Shown in pieces: positions 1-12,023 of a stretch of 64,000 bases of DNA. The stretch's first letter is position 1. Each line of letters begins with the position of its first letter. The position numbers and the translations under genes are program-made. Below the pieces are notes generated by a model. It did not search any database. It worked only from the letters and a program-made list of their open reading frames with translations, and was not told the origin of the DNA. Source of the DNA: Nectonema munidae. Taxonomy: Eukaryota; Nematomorpha; Nectonematoida; Nectonematidae. The stretch is from positions 126,501 to 190,500 of the forward strand of contig JAUIRK010001036.1 of the NCBI GenBank assembly GCA_030549495.1. The letters run 5' to 3'.

Positions 1-354
1 CAAATCAATTAAATCTTTGGAACCATTTCTTGTAACCAATTTTTTCAATGATCCCGCATTTAGGCGTTCTCAAACATTTAACTTATCAACGAGTCAGGTT
101 AGAATCATTTCTTCTTAAATTATATTAACTAACGTTTTAAAAACTAATTAATTAATTAACTAAGATATGTAATTGGGTAATCTAGTAATAAACTATTTAA
201 CTATTTTAACCATGTACTAACATAGACAAGTAACCTATAAAAAATCAAAGAACTATCGCTCTAACTAACTTAACTAGTTCAGAGTATTTAAATGATCAGA
301 AACATCTCCATTATTTAACCCTTTCAGGCATTGGTTTTCTATCGTGCATCGTTC
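1..354. other. AT-rich, no gene seen
   Basis: Contains a degenerate AACTAA/TTAATTAA-rich stretch (about 120-300) that resembles similar stretches in PC2 introns. No coding signal recognised. Confidence 0.5.
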
Positions 355-755
355 TCCCTGAATATATCGTTGGCTCCCGTTACTTTTAGAATAGAAAGAT
401 AAACTTAGTCTATCTAATCAATTTTATCAAATTATGCATATACGATACTAAAAGTAACGGCAGCCAACGATATATTTATAAAGAATAAATATTTTTTGTT
501 TTTTTAAAGAATATTTTTCGATTCTTTGATTAGAGAATTTTAGTTTGTTTATTTGATAAATATATTATTTAAAATCGTGCAAATTGCAAAATATAGTTAA
601 TAACCTTTGAAACATCGTCTCCTCCAATGAAGTATATCAAATCTTACATCTAGCAAAATATAAACAGAAAGTTGAACATTCTCTCCCTAGTCATTTGTAT
701 ATGGAATAGAAATTATCGTAGTATACAGGTTACCATCGTAGTATAGAGGTTGGAG
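355..755 (+). repeat. Dispersed repeat copy A with terminal stem-loop
   Basis: The segment recurs in the same orientation at about 5075-5440. At its left end, arms 361-389 and 448-475 form a near-perfect inverted repeat (core ATATATCGTTGGCTCCCGTT / AACGGCAGCCAACGATATAT). The right part shares the CATCGTCTCC and CATCGTAGTATACAGGTTG blocks with copy B. Class unknown; the stem alone would fit a short MITE inside a larger repeat. Confidence 0.65.
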
Positions 756-3700
756 ATAATAATCAAGTTGTCTACCCACGTTCAACGGTACGTACAAGTT
801 ATGAGATATTTAAATATAAAAATCGTAAAATGCTAAAAAGTATACTTAAAATAAAAATTTTCAAAAAATATTTTGCAAACATATTGAAAGCACGATTTTA
901 CCCTTTTTTTTTGAAAATTTTTACTTATTTGTTTGAAGAAAAAATTTAACTGTTTTTCATTATTTCATTTTCATGATATATATATATATATATATCATTT
1001 GAATGTTTATCGTTTGCTGTATACGCTAAAATAATTTATTTTTGCAAAAGCTCTAAATTTTAGTAAAAAAAAGTTACCGCTTTTTAAGACAAGCATAAGT
1101 TTTCAACATGTTTAGATAGGTTCATTATGTTGCTTACCACAAATTTTATTGACACTTTCAGAATTTTTCACCAATTATACTAGTATGAGTATTTCTATTT
1201 GGAGAATTTTCGAGTAACATCCTATCTCGCCTTCCATGCGACCCCTTAATTTTCCCCAATAAGATATTTTTTATCAACTATCATGTGTATAATGCGAGAT
1301 TCTTTAAAATATTAATGAATATATTTTAACATACTTTATATATTAAATGATTTCTTTTATTTTTTAGCTAACTTCTGCTGGTCGGCATTTCATCATGTTT
1401 TTTGGTACATCAAGCGAAAATTGCTACGGCTTCTGTTATTGCGTTCTCTGCTCATCATTTATTTACTCCCTTTCAATCAAATGCAAGGAAGGAGGTTTGA
1501 AGAATTCTAAGATTAAAGAATTCAAAAATTGTTTGGAATGTACTTTTAGGGATGTTTACCGAATTTTGTCAAAAAACTAAAAAAAAGTAAAATCAAATAT
1601 TCACGAAAATGATAAAATATATATCCTAATATAATATATAAAATCTATGTCTCCAACATTCATAACATTACATAATTATATTTTTAAAATTTTTATAAAT
1701 TAATAAAAATATACTCATACTTTTTCTTACTTATATAAAAACTTATATGTCTAAATTGTATAGCTACAATGCTTTAAATTAATCAAAAAATAATTTTAAA
1801 TAAATTGTATTATGTTCAAGTCCAACTCATGGCATCCTTGCCGTGTTTTATGGGGGCGGGGGGAGGGCATCGTCCTTACCCACTGAGAGACCCTAGATTT
1901 CTCCCTATGCTTTACCCCAGATCCTTCCAGTTTTTAGGGCGCTTACAAACAAAGACCAACCCATGTGTCACATTCTTGATTTTGAAGATTGTGTCTATTT
2001 TAAGATGACATTCTGGAATCCAGAGTTTAATTAAATAAAATTTTTTATTCATTTTTTATTTTGATCGCCACAATCGGCCTTTTTATTCCATTCAATTTTT
2101 TAACTCGATTTTTATTCATTAATTAAATATGTGACCAAAATTGAAACATATTTAAATTTTCAAAATTTTATCTGCTTTTTAGTAGCGATGATATTTTTTG
2201 CTATAAGTTCAAATGTATCGAAAATTTTATAAAAATGCATGTCATGTCCTGATCAATTAAAAAAATATTGAAGTTATGATTTTTTACAATTTTTTCATAA
2301 AATAAAGCCAATTTTTTTTCTTGTAAAAATTTATCTACAAAAAACAGTTAAAAATGAAATCGGAGAACAAAAGGATGACATAGAAAAATTGAAACCCATC
2401 TATATAGAAACCGTTTATTGGAGATAAATATAGACTCATTTTCAGTAATGTTTTGGAAGTGCTATCGGAAAGAGAAAGTGAAGAAAGAAATAAAAGCCTG
2501 GCTGTATAAAAGAGCAAAAGAACTTTTCTAGGCGATGAACATAAAGTGGTGTGGCACTTATTTTATGATTCAGTCCAATTGATAAAAATGTAAATTGCAG
2601 CTTATATTCAGATTACGATACACCAAAAATGTTGAAACTCTTATTGAGTTGGCTTGTTGTTGCTGATAATAAAGTATGTGTATTTTTACTACCTGAACGA
2701 ATTTTTGAAATACATTATTTTTAATTCTTTAGTAAATCCCACATTACTAAAATTTACCGTTTTCTTAAACACTTTGTGAGTAGATTTATTGTGATTTAGT
2801 CGGCTTTCAAGATCTGACGCAATACCAATAAAAATTTGTAAAAGAAATAGTATTGCATAATGGTACAAAATGATTACGACAGAAATTTTTTCGGTAAGTA
2901 GAGATAAAAACTACTTATTGCTTATACTACGTAGCTAACATATTTAATCGCCTTTTTGCGTTATCGTTTATTTTCACCACCAACATATCTACAGAATTGT
3001 TGATCAAATTGACCATCAAGTTCACCAATTATAAAACAAAGAAAGTATGAATGTAATGTTTTTTTAAAACAGCACTGAACGCAAACATGTGTAGCATGTC
3101 TGAATAAGATCCAAGTTTGCAGGAGAAGACTAATTCTTGGTATCATGGAATAACAACTCGCTGATATCATTGATTAAGTCAATAAAACCAACTACCACCG
3201 TAGTAATATGAATTTTGTAGCAATTCTATTACAGTAAAAAGTAGATATTTTTTTTGAAAACATTAGCTTCTGTATACTGCTAAAGATAATTTTAATCTAC
3301 TTCAACAAAAAGCAGTGAATAGCTATGCTATTCTGAAAATTGTAGTTTTATTTCATGAAAACTATATAATCGGTTGAAATAAACTATTGGATGAAAACAA
3401 TTTAAAATTTCCACTGATGTTTGATCAACATTACCTGGAACCAGTATAGATGTCCATGAATCTGGACATTCTAGATTTAATGTCAAAATTAATAAGATGA
3501 AGTTGAATATTTTCAAATTATCACAAGACTAATAACAGAAATTATAATAAATAAAATATGATAATTACATTATTGTAAAAAAATGATAAAAATTGTTTTT
3601 TTTACCAAAGTTAAAAGTTAGTAAAACAAAAATAACCTATAATTTGTTTTTTTCAAAAATTTGATAAAGTTTTATAAAATTTAAACTTTCAAGATTTAAT

Positions 3701-4385
3701 TCATTAGTTTAAAAAGTTATGTGTTTTAAAAAACAATGTAATTTGTTTGTAAAATTCTAGACAAAAGTTCAAAACACTTAACTTTAAAATTGTAGTTTTA
3801 TTTCATGAAAACTATATGAAAATTATAGTTAAAATTTTTATGTAATATATACTAATAATAGACATTTTTTTAGTAATTTTTTTGGTAACTGAACTTTACT
3901 TCAAAAAATTTGGTCTAAATTTTAGTAAAAAAAGGGACCACCTTTTGAGTGAAGCATAATGTGAAGATTTAAAGAAAAATTTTGATTGAAAATGGTATCA
4001 TTGGAAAGCTATACTCTTTGTGGGTAACATAGGCTAGGTTTTACAAATAAATATATTTTTATTTTTCCAAAATCTGCTTTTATGTAAGGTTAGTCAACTA
4101 GTTAGTCTTTAACGTGATGAGTTTATATACTTTTTTTAATATTTCATATTAACAAAGGTAGAATATGGTTTTTTTCAATTTAAAATGTCATAATTGAAGA
4201 ACATTGTCGAAAATAAATATATATTTTTTACTTTTTAGGGGTCAGTATAATGTTTTTCTAATACATTTTAAATTACTTTTTGAAGTGAAAAATGTCGATC
4301 GAATCTAAAAGTTGTGTTGATTAATTGTAGTCCACTTTTATTTCGAAACAATTTTTATTCAGTTTAGATACCACCTTTCTGATTT
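756..4385. other. Long non-coding stretch
   Basis: No gene recognised. Holds a (TA)n run at 975-996, a GC-richer patch at about 1825-1965 of unknown origin, and a 32-bp direct repeat at 3336-3367 and 3786-3817. Short ORFs here have no recognisable motif. Confidence 0.5.
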
Positions 4386-4830
4386 TTAACGAAGGGCATT
4401 GGTTATATTTATACCGACAGTGTGCGAAGAATAAATCACATTATTGATTCTAACTCATGACTATGCGAAGAAAGATTAACACATGTTGCATTACGCGTTT
4501 GTGAGCGCAGGAAATTCTTATCTCGCATACGCTTCACCACATCTTTCGCACGCGTGTGTGGTTTATTTTATCGGGCTAGTGTACGCTTAGTTTATTTGTA
4601 GTGTTCCTAGCTTAAATCTTAGTCAAATATTAAAACGCTTATAACTTTCACATTTCTCAACAAAATGCATCATGCGATATACCAAATTAAAGCATTTTTT
4701 ATGGGCTTTCAGAATACACTGCCTATATTATAAGTAGTTAAGAAATATCATTTTACTGTTTTTTAACAAAGAGTATTTGTTATATTTATACCGACAATGT
4801 GCGATTAAGAAATCATACACCAATGCTATT
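4386..4830 (+). repeat. Dispersed repeat, forward copy
   Basis: The block TATATTTATACCGACA occurs near 4403 and again near 4780, and the region 4560-4830 matches, in reverse complement, 32060-32335. Shared blocks include GGTTTATTTTATCG, CAAATATTAAAACGCTTATA and GATATACCAAAT. Class unknown; no coding capacity recognised. Confidence 0.6.
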
Positions 4831-5074
4831 GTATGAAGTTATAGGAAACTCTTCTTTATTATGTAATGAAATAATCTCATAACCTGTACGGTTGAACGCG
4901 GGTATACAATGTTAATCTACCTTATTTCGTTAATACTTTCATATGGTGTAGGTGAAATGACCTCAAATAAAGTTCATAGACCCGTACTTTTTCACCCAAA
5001 TTTTTTTCCACAAGATGTTAAACATATTTTTTTAATTTTTTCATTAGATACTTTAAAATAGTTTAAAAGTACTC

Positions 5075-5440
5075 TTTTTAAATATATCGTTGGTTCCCGT
5101 TACTTTTAGAATAGAATTTTAAACCTTGTCTCTAATCATTTTTATCAAATCATGCATATACGATACTAAAAGTAAGGGGAGCCAACGATATATTTAAAAA
5201 GAATAAATATTTTTTGATTTGAATATTTTTCGATTCTTTGATTACAGAATTTTATTTTGATTATTTGACAAATATATTATTTAAAATAACATTTCTTACA
5301 TCGTCTCCCCGAATGAGGTATATCAAATCTTACATCTAGCAAAATATGAACAGAAAATTGAACATTGTCTTCCTAGTCATATGGAATAGAAACCATCGTA
5401 GTATACAGGTTGAGATGAATCATTGTAGTATACAGGTTGG
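5075..5440 (+). repeat. Dispersed repeat copy B with terminal stem-loop
   Basis: Matches 355-755, including inverted arms 5081-5109 and 5166-5194 and the downstream CATCGTCTCC and TATACAGGTTG motifs. It differs by scattered substitutions and small indels, so the two copies are not recent duplicates. Confidence 0.65.
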
Positions 5441-7997
5441 AAATGTATATTTTAAAATATATCAAATATCATGATTTTCTTGACTCATTTTTTTGCAATT
5501 AAATTGTGAAAATGTCAATCATATTTGTTGTTGACGACTAAAAATTATTTCTAGAATATTATTTATATTTTAAATAAATATATTTAAAAAATTTCTATTA
5601 CGATGCTCAGTTCATTTCAGGAATTAGTTTTCGCAATTTGGGTGCAAGAATGTGTAGAATTATCAATCAAGTTTGACATTTCGGAAAAAATCAAATTCTG
5701 GAAAAAAAATTATTTTCTCAAAAAACTTAATTTTGAAAGAAAATCACAATTATAATTTTGATTGAGGACAAAATTCTCACTAAAAATATCCATCTTTTTT
5801 CATTTTTGTACTTCTTTTTCGACATTACAGTGTATGAATGAGTGAAAGTGTTAATTGAATTGGTAAAACCCTTTTTTTTCCAAAAAAATCATTTGCCTAC
5901 TTTTTTCTTACAATCGTTATTTATTATTATAGTACAATTATTTGAGTATGAAAGAAGTAAGGGAACTGAAGGCACATGGAAATGAGAACGCGTGATCATG
6001 AGAAAAATGAAATAGTAACTCGTATTGTCAATATAGTAGTCCTTTGAAGGGTCTTTTAAGAAAAAAGTATGAAACTCTTCTACACGGGTGATATACCCTT
6101 TTCCAGGATATAGTGAAAATCTACTATTGAGATTTTGAAAAAACATCTTCACCGTGAAGAAGAAGCTCCTCCATTGTGAATCAAAGATCCATAAACCTTT
6201 ATCTTATTATTTAATATTTTAATCATCAATTGACTAAAAAAGTTATCTGAAAAGAGACCATAACTATGACAGATACCAATGGGTGAAGAAGAAAATTATA
6301 ACTATAGCTATTTCCAAAAAAAAAATTATAAATATGAATCGAATTTAACAACTTTTTTCCTTTGGTGTGGATGAGAGAGTATTTTAAATTATAAAGGTGG
6401 AAAACATTTCCTAAGGTAATATCTGTTCATATCACCTGATACTTCAACACAATGTTGTTAATAAAAGACAACATCAAAATAGAGATCTCTTCAATAGAAA
6501 GTTCTGAAATCACTTAAATTCTGAGCTAAATAAATCTCTGAAAAATAATCTATTAATGAATTTCTGATTGAATTAGAGTTACCAAGCAAGGATCAGTTTA
6601 GAATAAAGAGCAAAATTAGATACCATATAAAGTAGATGAGAAATTAAGTACAAGATTATAGCTAATTTGTTAGTAAAACAATATGAGTCCTATTGAGATG
6701 TATCTTTATTGCTGAATTAATTATTTATCATTAAATATATTATAATATATGACCCATCAATAAGGTTATTATAGAAAAATTTCATGAGAAATAGAAATTT
6801 TTTGAGCTTTTAGGGAACATCATCTCAGGTTACTTTGAGTAAAAATTTGGTCCCATCCCTATTTATGAGATTGATAAAATCATTTTTATATCAAGAAAGA
6901 AAATTATTTTATCTATTGGGCTTAAATATATAAAGTCAATGTAGTTTCGAATTAACTAAATATATAACCATTTTAACCACATAGAAATTTAGTATTCATT
7001 ATATGCGTATATATTGACTAAAATACAGTAGTCATGAAATATAGAAAAGTTGATTTTCTAAATGAGACGAAATTGTTCAAAAATGTTAAAAAAAAGAAAA
7101 CTTTCTTAGAAAAATTATTGTTTAAAAATTCAACAAATGCAATATCTAGCAATACTTTATCACATCACAAATAAATTGATTTTTCAAATAGACGGGAAAA
7201 AGTTTTGACACTTTGAGATCATTTCCAACACACGCTGAGCAATGAATAAAAAAATTATTTTTTCAAGTGAAGCAACATATTTATAGCAACATACATATAG
7301 CATAAACAAACATATATAAGCTAGAAACACTTGATTTTCTAACATAAGGTATTTGATATTTTTTTCATTACGGAAACGTAATGTACTGTGTGATATGCAG
7401 AATAGTTGACAAATAGAAATAAAATTAAGTAATACTATAGTCAAAAATTAAAAAGTATTTTGGTATATTTCGGTATTTTGAAAGATATGTTTTCGTGACA
7501 TTTCGGTATTAAGAGCAAGATATAAAAAAATATACTTGAATTTTGTAGCTAATTTCTTAAAAAAATTAATTTGAAAATAATTATTGATTACAAGATAAAT
7601 ACTTTTTTTAATTTTCATTAATTAATATATATATATATATATATTGACTACTTTTTGAATAATTAATTAATAAATTAAGACAAATTGTTTTGTGATTTAA
7701 GTGAAGTTACATAATTTGAACATCTTGCTCTAAACGGGTTATGTCGCAAAAATCGTTTACATGCAATCAAAAGGAAAGGCACCAAAAGGTGCGTGAATAC
7801 TTAGAAAAAAATAGAAATCAGCAATTTATGTTACGATGTCAAAAAAAAGCGTCTACAATATTCTAGTTGGTCTAAAAATCGAAAAAATATTTGTTAAAAT
7901 GTTTTAGATTGCAAAACCATAAATAAAATTAACATCAGCCTCTTGTAAAAATTTTTGGCCTCTCTGAGATAAAAATATTTTGAATTGGCATGTGCTA
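5441..7997. other. AT-rich, no gene seen
   Basis: No coding signal recognised; (TA)n run at 7624-7644. Small ORFs lack motifs and have the base composition of the surroundings. Confidence 0.5.
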
Positions 7998-8005
7998 GAT
8001 CTAGC
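7998..8005. repeat. Target-site duplicate, left flank of MULE
   Basis: GATCTAGC, repeated exactly at 9953-9960 on the other side of the element. Confidence 0.75.
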
Positions 8006-9952
8006 GGCCCCCGGACAATTCGTCCCTGGTTAATTCGTCTCCAGGACAATTTGTCCCCGATCAATTTGTCCCCATTTAATTCGTCTCCTGTTAATTCGCC
8101 TCCGGACAAATTGTTCTTGGTTAATTTTGAGTTAGAAAAGTATATCATTAAACAAATTACTTCTGATTTAGCTTTTTTTATTTTTAACTTGATCAATAGA
8201 ATTATCTTATAAAATGAATACTGTGCCTTTATTGAAATTAACTTAACACCAATTTACAATTTTTTCTAAAATAATTTAGGTAAATTTAAAGAGAGTGTAG
8301 TCTACGTACGCATTTCTTTTTGCTTCTTGAAATTAAATCAGACTTTAATTTTTTTAATCCTACACATACTTACCTCTATAAAACTCTTAAATCGGTTTCT
8401 TAGGTAAGAAGAAAAAACAAGTCACAATAAAAATTATTAAAAACAAAATTTATTGAGAATAAGATGTTAATTTTTAAATTTGAGATTATGTGCAATTGCT
8501 TTCAAAAAAGTAAGTTTTTGGTTGGAATCATAATTTTTCATGACGTTCTTTATTCTAATATTCATATCTTTATATTTTTTCTTCTGGAGAGGTTGTTCTC
8601 CTTGAATAAATTTTTGCAGCTTTGCATTGGCAAAATTTTCTTCACATTTTAAAACATCTATAAGTCTCCAAAGGTTTGGATAAGTTATATTCACTGTGTT
8701 TTTCAAAGCAGAGTGATAGGCTTCTAAACGATTTGTAGTTCTAGCAAACCCAGACATACATCTATTCCAAACATTTGATAAATTTATTGGAAACAGAGGT
8801 TCAAGACGACGTCTTCTTTCATTTCTTCCTCTTAATCCACCAATATAATTGTTTTCAAAATATGAAACCATTGATTGCGGAATTTCATCATCATCTATGA
8901 GTTCCTCGAACCCATCTACAACATCATCATTAGGCAAAAAAGACAAAGCTACAAAACAACATATTTTAAGACTAAAGCTGCCATCTTAATGATACTTGTT
9001 TTTATAACCTTCTTGAACAATATGCTTGTAAACATTTTGTCCTAATTGAAACAAACAGCATGATAAGTTGGATTCAGGAAAAGATTCAAAAAACACGTTA
9101 TGAACAACAAAAAAACAACCAAATTTAAATTATTAATTTGAACATGTACAACATATAGTTGAAATAATATATCAGAGCAACTCTAAAATGTTCCATCTGT
9201 GGCCCAATTTTTGTAAAATTTTAAATGCTCAAGTGCTTCATTAGATGCGAATATCAAAATTCTGTTTAAACCTTCTACTCAGCTATCATACTGCAAAAAT
9301 ATTTTATTATTGTCTAAGTATGAGTATTCATTCGGAACAGAAAATCCCTAGAAATTATTAATCGAGCTTAATTGTGAGAAGAAGTAGATTTTTCTTTTAT
9401 ATTTGCACATGCAATTTTTGCACTCATCTCTGCAGAAGTTGAAGTGTGATTATGAACTCCAAACTTTTTAAATAATTTTTATCTGTATGCAATCTTGCAA
9501 TGCAAATCCGATTTTCACACCTCCAATAAATTTTTGACTTATTGGCATTTTCTTTATTTTTAGTGTAAATAAAATTCTCATCCTTTGTTCTTTCCTTTCT
9601 CTGATAATATAAATTTACAAGTGGACATTTTAATTATTTGACAAATAAACAGATAAAAAGTTGATTTTTTTTTAAATAAAATATATTCTGCAAATATAGT
9701 GAAAATTTATAGATTTTTAATAAATAAAAAAAGTGTGCTATATGTATAGAAAAAAATATATCTTTCTCAACTTAGTTTAAAAAATCAAGTAACTTGAAAG
9801 CTAAAAAACAATAATTAAAATAAAACATATTTTTGAAACTTATTTAAATTTTTCAACGACAAATTGTCCTGAGGACGAATTGTCCGGCGACGAATTGTCA
9901 CCGGACAAACTGTCCAACGACGAATTTACTGCAGACGAATTGTCCTAGCGCT
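8006..9952 (-). mobile_element. MULE (Mutator-like) DNA transposon with FLYWCH finger, decayed
   Basis: Ends carry long inverted repeats built from tandem palindromic units close to GGACAATTCGTCC (about seven units at 8012-8120, six at 9857-9948). An 8-bp target duplication GATCTAGC flanks it (7998-8005, 9953-9960), within the MULE range of 8-11 bp. On the - strand, broken frames show a FLYWCH-type piece (about 9600-9480, KIYWRCENRIC then ARLHT), a MULE core piece near 9220-9150 (FYKNWATDGTF, QLYVVHVQ) and a longer C-terminal ORF. Frameshifts and stops separate the pieces, so it should not encode active transposase. Confidence 0.82.
8467..8946 (-). pseudogene. MULE transposase C-terminal fragment
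   Basis: Open for 159 codons, but it is only the C-terminal third of a MULE transposase. Contains FEELIDDDEIPQSMVSYFEN, NNYIGG, RRRRLEPLFPINLSNVWNR, TTNRLEAYHSALKN and YPNLWRLIDVLK, the pattern seen after the MULE catalytic domain (Arg-rich stretch, RTNN-x-EAYH-like motif). Upstream pieces of the same protein are in other frames. Confidence 0.8.
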
Positions 9953-9960
9953 GATCTAGC

Positions 9961-11438
9961 AAATCCTCAAAAAAATCTTTCAAATTCCTTTCTACGCTAC
10001 TGTTTCGTTCTAGATTTGCAGTGTAAAATTTTGTGCTGCAGTATATGCCATCTTTGTAAGAATCTTCCAAAAGAAATTATCGAGCATTCTCAATATATTG
10101 TTTTGTATTGATTTTATTTTAAATCATTAATTCTATACCACATTTTTATAAGAGGTTTGTAGATATAGATAGACAGACAATATTAATTTAAATATGCTAG
10201 AGCTGAATCTCACACCCTCTAACAAGTCATGCTAATATGCAAGATGTGATGCAACAGAAAGCGTAGTGCTACATTTCAGAATAAACACAGATATACCCAG
10301 ATTTAATAACATATATAGTGTGATTTAACGCCATCTACATCTTTCTAGGTACGATATATGCATGGCATGTATGTGTACGTGTGTATGAGAAGCGCATTCA
10401 TCATTTAGATTTTTCTTCTTCCCTTTAATTGCTCATTTCTGACACTAAAATCTATAATGCTCACTTTCCAAGGACGATGAAAGAGAACACTGCAATAAGG
10501 AATTAAAGTCAATTTTTATTCAACGCCCTCTACTTTTTCCTAAAAATTTTAATAGGAAGTTGTAAAAGGAGTAATATAATACAGCAAATGACAAAATAAT
10601 ACATATATCCCAGATGATTGTGAATGTTTTAGTTTTTGTAGAATCATTGTAAAAGTTCATTCATTGTGACGAATACAATGAGTATGTAATTGATTGTATT
10701 TAACAAATTCTGATAAGTATCGATTGTGCATCCATTGCTTGAGACAAAATCAATACTACTCAATTTATCTAACTTCATTTTTATATATACTCTCTGTGTA
10801 AGATAAAATAGAAGCATATGCAAGCACACGTTTTTGTTTTCTTTTTGCAGGTATACGGCATTTATTTTGAATTTTTACCACCTAAAAAATTTCAATCTTG
10901 TCAAAGCTCTATGAAGAGTAAACGATGTTACCCAGTTATTGAATATTTTACGCCAAAATAGAAATCAATATAACGGAATCTTCGAAAGAACTTATATATA
11001 CTAATTGTAATTCTCTACTTTTAAGGTCCAATCTTTGACTGTAAAGCAAAGAAATTTGCGCAAATTCTTTGACCTTTCTTAAATAAGACTAGTTCGATAT
11101 ATAGTTCGTTTCAATGTTAGTAAGTGTCTAAATAAGTGTTGATAAAGTGTCCTCATTACTCTTTTTATTCTGTTCACATCCAAAAATATTAACCTAAAAT
11201 CCCAAATTAATTTTTTATTTAAATTATAGATATGTTAATATGATGTAAAACGTTTTTTGAAATTTTGTTTGCTTCAAACCTTACCCCCCACTCATTGATA
11301 TATTTTGTGTTCATAATCTAAGAATATGAAAATCGATAGGTTGAACTATTTTACAAATTTTCACATCACTAAAATACACTTTTGCTGTTTGCAATCTCTG
11401 TATAAAAATTTCTTCCTTTGATAAACCTTTCTTAACTA
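9961..11438. other. Non-coding stretch
   Basis: No gene or repeat recognised apart from simple TG/CA-rich pieces near 10340-10400. Confidence 0.45.
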
Positions 11439-11446
11439 TATTACAA

Positions 11447-11902
11447 TAGAGATGTATCGGATAGCCGCTTCTGCATATGCGCATCATTCGCAAAAATTAT
11501 TACATCTTTATCTGCGGATTTTTTTTCATGTTAACTTCCGCATCCGTATCCTCAATTTAAAAATTTTACATTATAGCAACTTTTCTCGAGCCGAGATTCA
11601 AAAGTAAATTGTTCACCAATTTCCATTTTTATCCAAAATCCTAACCCTAAAACCTTACCTGTTCTTCTAGCACTGTTCAAAGCGATTTGGTTTTTTTTAC
11701 ATTGGTGGATTAAAAAACAGTAAAAAATGTAAAAAGGGATTAAAATAGTAAGATACTGTAAAATATAAAACATTTAATTATTTAAAAATATTTTATATCC
11801 GCACCGCATAAAAGTTTATTTTGGATATCCGCATCCGCTAGGATGTCAAATATAATATCCGCATCCAAGGATGTAAAAAAATTCACATCCGATACATCTC
11901 TA
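11447..11902. mobile_element. Non-autonomous hAT MITE
   Basis: 456-bp element with perfect 16-bp terminal inverted repeats (TAGAGATGTATCGGAT / ATCCGATACATCTCTA) and an exact 8-bp target duplication TATTACAA (11439-11446 and 11903-11910). TAGAG-type ends and 8-bp duplication are hAT features. Interior has repeated ATCCGCATCC motifs near both ends and no transposase. Confidence 0.88.
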
Positions 11903-12023
11903 TATTACAAGGTTTATTATGAAAAGAAAAATAGAAAAAATCGATTTGCAAAATAGGAATTATTACTCAGGCTTTTACTTTTCTGTTTTCATATTTCAAG
12001 ACTTTTCTTTTTAAAATTTAGAA

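Noticed and set aside
7894-8212. Overlapping ORFs on both strands with repeated short units
   Set aside because: Produced by the tandem-repeat left end of the MULE, not a gene.
8006-9952. CRISPR-like array from the regularly spaced GGACAATTCGTC units
   Set aside because: Units are short, spacing is too small, the array is inverted at the other end and it belongs to a transposon in a eukaryote.
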